A DNA stretch of 64,000 bases from Vermamoeba vermiformis (Eukaryota > Tubulinea > Echinamoebida): NCBI GenBank assembly GCA_045837725.1, contig JBEWZL010000201.1, positions 1 to 64,000 of the forward strand, in the 5' to 3' direction. The notes beneath the pieces are model-generated. The model saw only the letters and a list, made by a program, of their open reading frames with translations, did no database searches and was not told where the DNA came from. Below, piece after piece: positions 23,974 to 35,092 of the stretch; the stretch's first letter is position 1; each line of letters starts with the position of its first letter. Both the position numbers and the translations under genes were made by a program.

Positions 23974-26434
23974 TTAGCCCCACAAGTTTTGATAGAGAGT
24001 TTTAAACGTGTTGGCAATTGAAAAGTTAGATTCGACATTAAACAGGGCATGTGCAATTCCGAGTTTGTTCTTATTGATTGGAGAATAGGGATACTTAGCA
24101 CCGAGCAACAAGCGCGAGGGTGCGCGAATAACACACTTCTCTACGTTGTCCAGGAAGTACGCATTGTGCACTACAATAGGCCATAATTAGAGCCGTTCTG
24201 CATCGAGTCACCGCCCGCACTACTCACCGAAGCCTCGACCTGATTGAATGTCTTGCGGAGTGTTGCCTGGGTACGCACCCCACACACACGAGCCAGTGAA
24301 GTAGGCCACTGAAGACCAGATATTGACACCTGTCACGCGGTCAGCTGAGTGTCGCTTGCACTGTGTACCATCGCGATAACTTACCGACACAGCCGTACTT
24401 GAGGTCTTTGATCGCGCGTTCAACAGCGGCACTGTGTGTCTTCTCAGTGTGCGCATCGACGAGCAAGTGACCAGAGAGATTGCCCCACACGTGATCGTTG
24501 CTGAACTGCACTGCTTTCTGCAAAAAGTCTTCAAGGTCAGTAGCCTCGAGCTCAATCTGACTGATGATGGGACAGAAGGGTTCAACCACCAGGGCGAGTT
24601 CACTGGGGTCTGCAGGCACGTTCTCAATGCTGCACAAATGTTAGACCTGTCAATTAGCTGCGTGTCACAGCGGTACTTACATAGTCCAAGGAATCGTCTC
24701 GCCTTCACCTTTAGGCGAAATGAGTGCTTCAGCTTGAGGGTAGCGCTCTAAGTAGGCTTTGTGGCGCTGATCTGAGCCGGGGTAATATCTGCGACACGTT
24801 AGACTCGTCGAATGGAAGAGCACAGTACTTACGGATAGCGTGAAGGCGAAACACTCAAGTACTTTTTCAAGGTGTCCATCAGTCGCTTCTTCTTGTCCCA
24901 GCCCTGCCACAAGTCAGTGATGAATATTGATTTGAATGTGATTAAGTACCTTCATCGTGATGATCAGCTTGGCAGCAGTGCAGTTGTACGAGTTGTTGAG
25001 TGCCACAGCTCTGCAAGTACTCGTCAGACACAGTTACAGCAACAGAACGATCAATTACCCTGCCATGTGTTCGGCTTGGTAGTCGAGCTCGGCATTAGTC
25101 CACTCACCAGGCACGACGATGAACTGACACAACGTGAGACATCGTTTCCGTAGGTATATATGCAATTATGTTATAATACTTACAGGAGTAACGCAACCCA
25201 ATTCAGAAGTGAATTCTTTGGTGAATTTGGGTTCGCCAATCTTCTTGGTCTTGTCAGTGGTGCCCCACACAATCATGTCATATGTCTTGTCGGAGCCAGT
25301 GACGTGCACATTGTCGACTCGTTCGAGGATATACGAACCAACTTCAGCACCGCCTTTAATGTGTTCGACAGCGTTGATCTAATGACACGTGTCAGCGCTA
25401 AATAGAAGCGCGGGATCGACTTACATCAAATAAAGGCTTCATGATCTTCTCAAATACGCTCTCTAAGTACTCGTTGACAGGATTGTACTTGACGAATACA
25501 ACTTGGTTCTGATTGTACAGTTTGTACAGTGCGTCCATGAACACGATGGAGTTCTGATTGCCACCTCCAAGTACCAATGAGATCTATTTGTATTAGTCAA
25601 CTGAACCCCTCCCTAGCGGTGACATACCTTTCCTTGAGCGCGTGGTCCATAGTTCTCGAGCAGTTCACCGGCCTGAGTGACTTCATGGCCAGGCAAGATC
25701 CAATTCTCAGCAATGACTCCGGGGAAGAGAATCTTCTCTGCGAAGTGATAAAATATAATTAGCGTCGTGTGTTAACAGCTAAAGAGTTCGACGACGCTAC
25801 CTTTACGTCCTGAAGGGAAGACTTGAACGCGGTATTGCCCTGCGAGTTTTAAAAGCAACGTCATTACTTTATAATACTAGCAATAATGCTCCGCACTGTC
25901 CTACCATCAACTTTCTTCGTGGTAGAAGGCTTGCCAAATTCAAGGGGCTTGCCTGCTTTTTCAGCTGTGACACAAAGAACCTTAGTAATCGATTTTAAGT
26001 CAATCTTTAGACTTTACCAGCAGCGGCGGGACGAAGTGTGTCGATTAATAAGCGACAAAGGCGTACTACAGGTGTGCATCCAGAAGCAATTTCCTCTTCT
26101 TCAAACGAAACTGGTAATTTACGGTGTTCCAAGGTGGTAGAAACCCACTATAATTGAAATCAGAAGCTGCCGATTGTAAATCACAATTTTATATCTTACC
26201 TCGTCCTTATATTTAGCAACATTTGCCATTATTTGCGCTAGAAATTTAATTTTCTGGTCGAAGGTAATCTTGATCCAATCATTTTGACCTTTCTTGAGCT
26301 TCTCTAATTTAGAATCAATAGTATTGCGAATCTGAATAAAATTGCGGTTAGAGAAATAATATTTGTCGGGAATGTCATGGTTGATCGGCGCAGAATATTG
26401 CACTTCCTAAACAAGAGCTTACATTGTCGTTCAT
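23974..26434 (-). CDS. Aldehyde dehydrogenase family protein
   Basis: This NAD(P)-dependent aldehyde oxidoreductase is built from many short exons on the minus strand. Recognisable parts in order are an N-terminal helical segment (DWIKITFDQKIKFLAQIMAN), LFPGVIAENWILPGHEVTQ, the cofactor-binding core (LVLGGGNQNSI, HVTGSDKTYDMIVWG), a glutamate/loop region (SELGCVTPFIVVPGEW), and the likely catalytic cysteine in NNSYNCTAAKLI. These are followed by EPFCPIISQIELE and a C-terminal part with FSNDHVWGNLSGH. The stop follows YQNLWG at 23974. It is a long, atypical ALDH and I cannot name the substrate. The most likely start is the ATG at 26434 (MNDN), which requires an intron of only 16 nt; the start is therefore uncertain. 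Confidence 0.82.
25383..25394 (+). promoter_or_regulatory. TGACACGTGTCA palindrome in an ALDH intron
   Basis: An exact 12-bp palindrome lies just upstream of the 3' splice site (TGTCATTAG on the minus strand) of an aldehyde dehydrogenase intron. One of six exact copies in the window. Confidence 0.6.
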
Positions 26435-27151
26435 GATGACCTTTATACGTGTAGTGTTACTATTTCTGTTGTGATAATCGACTGTTTGTTATATTACTTA
26501 CTAACTTTTTGTGTCACGTGTTGCGGGCCGCTCTTAAACTTCTCCGCAACTCAGAAATGCCGTTAATACATTCACGACTCACTAGCTACCTGCGGACGCA
26601 CTCTTCAAGTGACGTATACTCAAGGTGGCTTCAATCTCAGATCCTGATAATATTTGAGTGTCAAATTCTCTTTTTTGCCGGGCAAATAGGTATAAATAGC
26701 AATTTTCTCTCTTGTTTTTCATTCACTTTTTTGTTTCGCCCAGAGATTGAGAGAACCTTTCTATAGCCTCTCGATCTGGACGCGAAACGATATTAACTTG
26801 GTTACCTGGTTGTCGGTCTCCAAATCCTCTTTGTAGAGAGCGACATTAAATGGCAAACCATACACCGCTTTTTAAAAAATCATAAAAAAATAAACGGGGT
26901 TACTAGGGGTTATAGGGTTCGAGCGTAGTGCTCTTTGGTTGTATTGGACAATTTTTAAAATAAATTTTGATTTTTTTTTTAATCTGGGATGATGAGCTTG
27001 GTTCGGGTTAGGACTGCTTTTGGCACTTTGTGTTGACGTTTAGAGACTAAAATTTTATTCGCCAGTTAACGTTGAAAAGTTCCAAACCTATTTGGAGAGC
27101 TGTTATGAAAATGTCTCGCTTTTTCTAGTTGAGCGTCATTAGCCATCCACA
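26435..27151. other. Intergenic region between ALDH and exportin-5
   Basis: About 717 bp separate two divergent starts. I see no gene with a coherent start and coding pattern. An open stretch at 26509-26766 has no homologue I recognise and no clear start context. There is a poly-T run near 26970 and a run of GGGGTTACTAGGGGTTA near 26896. The region must hold both promoters. Confidence 0.5.
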
Positions 27152-30100
27152 ATGGAAGAAGATACTATTAATCGCATCGTTTTAGCAATTCAAACTCAAT
27201 TAAGCCCAGTAGCAACTCAGGCACAACGGCAAGAAGCTCAACAGGTGATCTACTCGAGATCTGGATCGGATCTTTTAATCAAACACCAAAAAATTAATTA
27301 AGCTTATTATTAGAATTTTGTTCAATAGTTGAGGTGTTGAATTTTATTTGTATTAATTTTTTATTATCTGCATCTCTTTCGCAGAATCGCTAACAAGCTT
27401 ATTTTACAAAGTATTGCGAGGAATTTAAGAATAATGCGCGTTCAGCATACTTCGCATTTCATCTGCTGCAAAGTAAATATGACGCGCCCGTAAGACACTT
27501 CGGGCTGTTGCTGCTGGAGACACGGATCAAGACAGACTGGCAAATATTTAGCGAGCAACAACGTGATGGAATAAGAAAATCGATAATGAATTTTATCGCA
27601 GGCGTAAGTGTTCAGCAGGTTTGAAATTTTCGTTGTAACACGTCGGACAGGGAACTGGCGACGTATTGGAGGAGCAGCAATACATCAAAGAGAAGGCCGC
27701 TGCTCTCGTTGTTGAAGTAGCGAAGAGAGATTGGCCTCAGAAGTGGAAAACACTCGTGCCGAACTTGTTTGAGATTGCTAGAGCTGGAGAAAAGCAAATA
27801 GAACTCGTATTGTTAGTGTTGAAGAACCTGGTGCTGGAAGTCAAGGAGTACAACGACGACTTGCCAACGAGTCGCAGAAAAGATTTGAGCAACGCTCTGT
27901 TACACGAGGCCGATGGTATATTCACCTTCTTCTATCAAGTGCTCGAAATGAGTTACGGCAAATACAAAGCCGCAAAAGAACAGAACTTGCCGACACTAAA
28001 GAAAGACGTCATATTAGTCACTACTGCATTGACAGCTATTCACGCCTATTTTGAACTCACGCCGATCGAGTACGTAATTTGACACCTGTCTAACTGACTA
28101 ACAACGCTTTTACAGCCAAGTGTTAAAATACAATTTGCACTCAATTTTCTGCCTGGTTTTGGGCGATATACCATTTAGAATGGTTGCGTGCGAGGGTATT
28201 CTTACTTTAATCAGCCGAAAGGAGAAAGAAAAGTCTGACAGCGTCAAACTCTTGTTCCCCTTTCAAAGTATGGAGGGTATTGCCGCTTCATTAAAACAAT
28301 CAAGCGGAGATCAAGCTTCGGACTATAATTATATCAAATCGTTGGCGAAAGTGCTTATTCAGTTGGGTCTGAATAATCTTTCAAACTTCAATCCACAGCA
28401 GCTGCCCCCGAGCTATCAACCGTACGTTCTCTTTGGCTTTTTTAGTCCTAATTTCATTTAATAGATTTTTGGATCTCATGTTAGAGATTACAGCTCACCC
28501 GAGTCTCGTGATCACATACGAAACAATTGTCTTCTGGCAGCGATTACTGGACAATGCTTACTTTAGACAGGTACGTCGTGTCCATTGTTAATTTCCTTTA
28601 CTGACGTCAGGGTATAGAACATAGATATGAAAGGGCTTTGTTTCAGGCTTTTAGAAGCATTGGACGAAAAGATTCCAAAGTGGAACCGCGCATCAGAAGA
28701 GGCAAGCAAAAATTTTGCGACGTGGCGCGGTGCCTTCTTCTGGAAAATGGATTTCGAGTACAACGACGAGTTTATGCACTTCTACTCACAAGCAAGAAGC
28801 AAGTTTGGTACATTTATTACTCAGATCGCCTCCATTGCGGTAAGTCTATTTTCGACCTTGTCGGGCTCCAAAATTTCGAAAACAGGCCATCACCAGTAGC
28901 CTTCATGCCCGAGCTGGTCTAAGGGGTCAGACTTAAGATCTGATGTGGTTCAGCCACGCGTGGGTTCGAACCCCACTGAAGGCAATACCTTTTTTTTTTT
29001 TGCACTCACCGCGAGCTAGATAATTCCTTCTCTGCCACATTTCCTTCTCCCGATTGACCTTTTTTGCACAGCCGCAAGTCGCGCTGGAATTTGTCGGTAA
29101 AAAGTTCGGTGCCCTCTCCGCTTCAATCGCCAAGTCAAACCCACAAAACCTACAAAAAACATCGCTGGAAGTAGTTTATTTTGAGGCCTGTGACATGCAA
29201 ATAAGCTCAATTATGAATGGTGTCAATCCATCACTTTTCGATCCGTCAAATCCAGAGGTACTAGTACCGCTGTCTATTCTTCCACTGTACTCACAATTCC
29301 TTTTATAGGCCCAGCAAACAATCTTGCTCACTGAGGGATTATTGAAACTAATCTTCGATTTCTCAAGCACGGTACGCACAACAGTAGCACTTCGATGCGA
29401 ATTAAGATCTCTTTTTAGGAGCCGTTGCTCGTGGAACATCAGATCGCAGCTCTCAAGTACTTTAAGAAGTACTACCAAGCCCATCAGACCTCTCTTGAAG
29501 TTGTTTTAACAAAGGTAAGTCCTACTGTTCCACTATCCAATTGCTGACACGTGCCAGCTCTTGAGTCTCGTGCTCTTCAAAAGGCCCAACGAACCCACTC
29601 TCGACTCACTGTCCAAACCGACACTTGAGGCCCGACGCAAAGCCGCGACTACATTTATTTTTTTGTGCGACACTTTGCCAGACAAGCTCGTAGCACACGT
29701 GCCCAAGTTGATCGGTGCCGTGAAGGAAATGTTCGGCCAGCTATTGGACTCCGAGAAGATCTATTTAATCGAAGCATTGGCCTCGGTGAGCAACGGCATG
29801 AAGAGTTTTGCAGCACAAGAACAGTACTTGTCTCAACTGCTGGCGAATGTGGAGGAAGAATGGTTGGCCCCTGCAGTTCAAGAGTGCTTTACAACCATCG
29901 ACCAACTGCTCACCACGCTCAATGTCCATCCACAGGCCACTCCAGCGCAGCGAGAACAGAACGCTCCCATCGCTAAGGCTAAACGTGGCGTAAGTTTAAT
30001 TACAAGTCAATTAGTTTCTCTAATGTCACTTTCAGGCCATTTACCGATTGATCAACACATTTTACTATATTTGGAAGCGCGTATCAATGCCATCCACACC

Positions 30101-31779
30101 TGAAGAACTAGTGCAGGGCGGCTATTTGGACGCAGCAGTGGCCATGCAAGTTGTGAATGACTTCCAAGAAGATCCTTCAGTCAAGAAGAAGAAAATTGAC
30201 GAGAACGAAATGCGCACTCGTCTCAAACAACGTCTGCATCGTGCAGCACACCACCCACTGTCTGCGCACACGCGCCGTATTGCCCCCAGCATTCTAGCGC
30301 TGACTCGCTCTCTGCAAGCTGTGTGGAGTCCAGCAGTGCGTCAAGCATTGCCCGCTGATTCAGCGCCGATATTTCAAATCGATCCGGCGCGAGCATCAGC
30401 GCTGTTGAATCCCAGCCAAGAGCAGCCCAAACAAGCACCTAACCGCGACAACGACATGGCTATGATGCGCCATTGGCTCGAGTCCATGCGCGAGGTGTGC
30501 TACAGTCTGATTGGCAAGTTCATTGGCGAGCAACAGGGCAGTGTGGTGCGTGACTTGTCCTTGCCCCAGTCGCTGCTGTTCAACTTTGAGCACATTGAGA
30601 ACCGTCACTTGTCCATATTCATTCGTACGTCCACTTCATCTAAACAAGAATGCTTACTGATTCGTAACAGGACGTATTCTCAAGAAGATTATGGTATTGC
30701 CACCAGATACCAATCAAGAGCTCGTTAATTTCTTGGCCCAATCGTGCATGTTCGTGTTTGATCGATTGATGAAGTCCTGGACTGCCAAGCTCGCCACAGC
30801 AGCGCATCCCTTCACTCCGAACAATGAAGAGACCATCGCTGCAGAAGTTATCAACGAAGCTCTGTTGCACAATCTCAGTCGTGAATTTTCTGCGTTCATG
30901 AAAGAAATGTTGTTTCAAATGTCTCACTCGTGGACTGGCAGCACGCACGTGGATATGGGCAACTCACCTGCCCCTAGCGCCATATTTAATTACCTCTTGC
31001 AGCAGAATGTACGTACAAAAATCACTTTCATTCAGTGAACTGACCATTCATGAACAGATGGCCAAACCAATTCTGGGCGGTGTGATTGAATGCCTCAAGT
31101 TCCCTGATTCAACAATCTTCTCCAATGCCTTTGCAGTCTGCTGCGCTCTGTTGCCTGTGTTGTTTGGACAGCCCGAACAGCTGCTGCAAGGTGCGCCCAT
31201 GCAATTCGATCAAGACCGATTGGTCAATTACGCCAAGCTCGTGGGTCAAGATCTCGTGACCAATCTCCTCGGTGTGCTCTGGACTCCGATTGGTCAAGAG
31301 AGACACGCGCAGATCTTAGGTGCGATAGGTCTCATCTTCTTGTTCTTGCGCGCTGTCAGTCAAGCCACGGGCAGCGAACAATACCTCAATCTCATGTTCC
31401 AGATCTTCACCAAACTGCCCAACTCGAGTGACGCCGCTGTGATTGTAAGTCCTTCCATTGAAGCACGAGCCCCAGACTAACAACTCACCAGGCCCTGCGT
31501 GATCTCCTGTACAAATCTAAGCCGAACACCGTCAGAAATGTGCTGCGCTCATTCTTGGCTGATGTGTGCTATGTAAGTCGGTACCTGTAATAGAAACACA
31601 AGTGTTAATCGGGGTGGCAGGTCAAGCTGGGAGGTGATGGCAAGAAGCCGAGCAACATTGTCGAACACTCCGAGAAGGTGTTGAACTCGGGCAAATTGCA
31701 AGCCAAGGCCCAACAACAACAAGCCGAGAACGACAGCTTTGCCGCAATGCTTGAGGCACTGTACACTGACGACCGATAA
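27152..31779 (+). CDS. XPO5: Exportin-5
   Basis: This importin-beta-family karyopherin exports double-stranded-stem RNAs (pre-miRNA, tRNA in some lineages) and some proteins with Ran-GTP. Many exons join into one HEAT-repeat protein. Landmarks matching exportin-5 in order are VRHFGLLLLETRIKTDW, QYIKEKAAALVVEVAKRDWP, LPTSRRKDLSNALLHE, EPLLVEHQIAALKYF (joined across a splice), a C-terminal NAKP-type region (MAKPILGGVIECLKFPD) and a final KPSNIVEHSEKVLNSG before the stop. MEEDTINRIVLAIQTQL is the start. A 232-nt intron (28840-29071) contains a tRNA-Leu gene in sense orientation. Exportin-5 here need not imply microRNAs, since it also exports tRNA and other structured RNAs. Confidence 0.88.
28860..29070 (+). 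repeat. Duplicated tRNA-bearing intron segment, copy 2
   Basis: This is the counterpart of the block at 22476-22703, in the opposite genomic orientation but again sense to its host gene. It begins one base after the shared GTCGGGCTCC flank and ends in TTTTTTGCAC, where in this gene the sequence doubles as the 3' splice site (CACAG). Confidence 0.85.
28899..28984 (+). tRNA. tRNA-Leu (UAA), intronic in exportin-5
   Basis: This is an 86-nt tRNA with acceptor stem GCCTTCA/TGAAGGC, anticodon loop CTTAAGA (UAA), a long class II variable arm, and T arm GGGTTCGAACCCC, followed by a T-run. It is identical to the minus-strand copy at 22579-22664. It lies in an exportin-5 intron in the same direction as the host transcript. 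Confidence 0.95.
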
Positions 31780-31814
31780 TAAACAGTGTTCAATGTATAT
31801 ATGTACAATGTGGT

Positions 31815-33565
31815 TTATTCGCAATCGGTTTTCTTTCTGATCCGCGCAATGAATATGCCACTAGTGCCCGTAGACTTGGGATAGAACCGCAGCGTGTGTT
31901 GCAGCGAGCCTTGCACTGCTGGACTCGCGCCTGCAAATGTAATAGGCACCACTTCTGCTTTGGGTTCCTGTTTGACACGTGTCAAATCAATGTCTTTGCA
32001 CTTATTCGAGTACTTACACGTGCCAGCAACCACGTGACAACTTCTTCATTTTGTGCCGTTGAAAAGCTGCACGTAGAATAGACGAGCACACCGCCAGGCT
32101 TGAGCAGTCTGAAGGCATTGAATATCATGCGCTGTTGCAGTTGTGTCGTGGTGCTCTCAATGGTCGTGTCGAATTCTTTCCAGCCCACTTTGTGAAACAA
32201 GAGCACGTGTCTGATCGACGCGTCTAGCGTGCACTGGGCGTCTAATAATATCTGCGCACATGATGTTATTGACCATCGCTCAAGCTGTCATATTGAGTAC
32301 CTTGTCGTAGAGCTGCGCACTTGACTGGCGCAGTTTCCAGTGATTGGCGAACAACAGCCCTGGTAGATTGTCTTTGTGTTTCTTTTTGTTCAATTTTCGT
32401 CGTTTGTTCGGAGCTGTCTTTTCATACTGCTGCCCCTCACTTGGCCCTTCATTAGTGTTGGTCGTCGATGTTGACGTGCTCCACGGTAGCGGTGTGAGCG
32501 ACGGAGGATTTGCCTGTGACACGTGTCAAACGGCAGTTCGTGTAAATCACTGGCTAAATACTACTCACGGGTTCAGTAGTCTCTGTGAGCAGCGGTGCTA
32601 ATATGTCAAATGTGGTGGCATCAGCTTCGAATAGTCGCACATTGGGCACGTGATATTTTTTGACCAGTGTTCTGTAACAAACAGTCAGTCTCCATATGTA
32701 GAATGACATGGCGTACTTTGCAGCAGCCAATCGATGAGCAGCAATGTCAACACCAGTGACACTGCCTGAGTGTTCGCGAGGACCGTTGGTGACGTCAGTG
32801 TTTGACACTTGACGCGTGTCATTCTGTAGTCGTTGCAGATATTTGTGCTGCATAATGCTGCCAATCATGCACAACTTGGCACCAGGCGCGCAACAGAGAT
32901 CGAGCACGTGATCACCGGGCTCTGTAAATAGTCGTGCTGTGAGTAAGAGGCCAGTGAATGGTGACAGTGTACTGACCTGGATCCAGTGCCGCCACTACAG
33001 CACCACTGCTAGCATCAATGCCATATATGTGCCCGCCTTTGTAACTGTGTGAAACAGCTAAGTGAGTTGCTGATGAGAAATTGAATACGAGTTGGATTTG
33101 TACCTTTGCGTGGAAGCGAGTTTGAAGCTGGCAGGGATTTTGTAAAAGCCAGGCAGCCCTATTATAGTGTCAATAGCTGCATCTAATATATATACATTGT
33201 CGTATTGATAAACAGTTACAATCTAACGGCTCTAGCGTGGTGTTTAATTCGGTTTGGATCTGGTCTACCGTCACAGAGGCAAGGGGATTAATTCTAGCAT
33301 TTTTAAATTAATTAAAATAGCTATATATAACAATATTTAGCGTCGAATAGGAAGGCAAAGATGGTGAATAAATAATAAAAAATATTCTCGATCGGATCTC
33401 ATACCGTATAAACCGCGACAGAGTTTTGATATTGTAAGCATCCTCAGGTATATTGTTACGCCTAATAAATTCTTTGAAATTATCAGACAGTTGTCCTGAC
33501 AGTTTGAACTCCTGATCCAGCTCTTTCTCGTTCAAATCATTGAAGTCCTCATTATCACCTTCCAT
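31815..33565 (-). CDS. NOL1/NOP2/Sun-family RNA m5C methyltransferase
   Basis: This is an SAM-dependent methyltransferase that makes 5-methylcytosine in RNA. The start is MEGDNEDFNDLNEKELDQEF at 33565. After an N-terminal helical part (FKEFIRRNNIPEDAYNIKTL) come the substrate-binding stretch YKGGHIYGIDASSGAVV, SAM motif I (HVLDLCCAPGAKL), a further motif (GVDIAAHRLAAAK), and motif IV (LLDAQCTLDASIR). A basic insert with RRKLNKKKHK precedes the catalytic motif VYSTCSFSTAQNEE. In typical NSUN enzymes motif IV reads DAPC; here the Pro is Gln, as in a minor subgroup with DAECT. The catalytic Cys in YSTC is present. Introns in this gene carry two copies of the TGACACGTGTCA palindrome. Target RNA is unknown. 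Confidence 0.88.
31973..31984 (+). promoter_or_regulatory. TGACACGTGTCA palindrome in an NSUN intron
   Basis: An exact copy ends five bases before the acceptor AAACAG of an NSUN intron on the minus strand. Confidence 0.6.
32517..32528 (+). promoter_or_regulatory. TGACACGTGTCA palindrome in a second NSUN intron
   Basis: An exact copy lies immediately before the acceptor CAG of another intron of the same gene on the minus strand. Confidence 0.6.
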
Positions 33566-33690
33566 TTTTCTAAGGGAGAAATTAAAACTATATACAAATT
33601 GAATATGTCCCTTTGGTGGAGGTCTTTGCGCAAGATAAAAAAGGTCCAACGGTTCAATTTTGAATTTAATAAACAGATCAGACAAACACA
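33566..33690. promoter_or_regulatory. Short divergent promoter, NSUN/TPT1
   Basis: About 125 bp separate the start codons of the RNA methyltransferase (minus) and the tRNA 2'-phosphotransferase (plus), two RNA-processing genes that may be co-expressed. Confidence 0.5.
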
Positions 33691-34857
33691 ATGAGCACCA
33701 GTCGCGGAGGCAGAGGACGAGGTGGCAATCGTCGCGAAGAGAGTCGCGAGACTAAAATATCCAAGGCATTGTCCTATTTGTTGCGACACGGAGCTGAAAA
33801 GGGTAAATTCAATTTAGGAGACAACTGATCCGATTAATTTTAATTAATTTCGTCCAATTTAATATCGAATTATACAAGACCTTACAATAACTTGCATTAT
33901 TTATTGATTTTTTTGGATATTTTTTGTGGCTCGCGGAATTCTGCTTAATTTCGCACCTTAACGGACGACATATTAATTGATCGCCCATAAGAATTAAATT
34001 AATTAATTGACTTATTACTTGATCGAGTATTGGTTCTCACTCCCATTTCCTTGCAGAGGGCATCAACATCCGTGCCGATGGCTACTGTCCGTTACAACAG
34101 ATCTTGAAGCACAAAAGTGTCGCGCAACACGGCGCTACACTCAACGATGTGCGCAGTGCTGTTGCGACCAATGCCAAGAAGCGCTTTGCACTCAAATTGA
34201 TGCAAGCTGACAACACACTGCTCGCACTCGATGACGCTTACATCACTTCCGACGCAATCACCAAAGTCGATATTAACAAGCTGTATATAGCCGCAGTGCA
34301 GGGTCACTCGATCGATGTGCCGGACCTCGAATTGAAACTCATCACTAAGTTGTCAGATCTGCCCGAGAAATCAGTCGTCGTGCACGGCACTAAGAAAGAG
34401 TTCTGGCAGCCAATCTACGATACTGTAAGCACCGCTGTTCAGATGTATTTATTGCATTTATACAGTGCAACTGTTGCAATGATACCTAATTGTACGCGTT
34501 CTAACACCCACATCCACGCAGGGTCTGAACAAAATGACGCGCCAACACATTCACTTTGCCATTGGACTGCCCGGGGACACGGGGGTGGTGTCTGGTACGG
34601 CATAGGAGTGGTGCGTGTGCTTGCAGGACTGACCTCTGATTCACACAGGCATGCGCAACACGTCAGATCTGCTCATCTACCCCGACATTGAAGCAGCCAT
34701 CAGCGACGGCTACAAGTTCTATTTGTCCAAGAACAATGTCGTGCTGTCAGATGGACTCAACGGCAATGGTGTCTTGCCCGCCAAATACTTCAAGTACGTC
34801 ATTGATGCCAAGACGATGAAGCCCCATGACCCCAAGTACCCTAATGAGCTGCCTTAA
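33691..34857 (+). CDS. TPT1: tRNA 2'-phosphotransferase
   Basis: Tpt1/KptA removes the 2'-phosphate left at the splice junction of ligated tRNAs, transferring it to NAD+. Exons join to about 245 residues. The N-terminus is Arg/Gly-rich ([20 protein letters not shown]). The catalytic R-H-R-R tetrad motifs are visible: [40 protein letters not shown] and the [13 protein letters not shown] loop. It ends [12 protein letters not shown]. Its presence implies the ligation pathway that leaves a 2'-phosphate. The intron after exon 1 is about 255 nt, longer than average, and AT-rich. Confidence 0.93.
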
Positions 34858-35092
34858 TAATAATGCACTTGCCAAAATAATAAAATTATTACTTAAACCC
34901 AACAAATCACGTGACTGAAAACTCGCACGGTATTTTTTTTCTCTCGCTTTTCGTAACATCATATATTGCGCATGCGATCATACCAACTACCAGATGCTAT
35001 AATATTTGTAAAATATGTTCGATCTTATTATAGACACGGCGCTGCGGAAGCGTGCATCTGGATCGGGATCTCGACTGGCAATTTCAATAATC

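Noticed and set aside
26890-26930. GGGGTTACTAGGGGTTA, telomere-like
   Set aside because: Only two imperfect units in an internal intergenic region, with no array.
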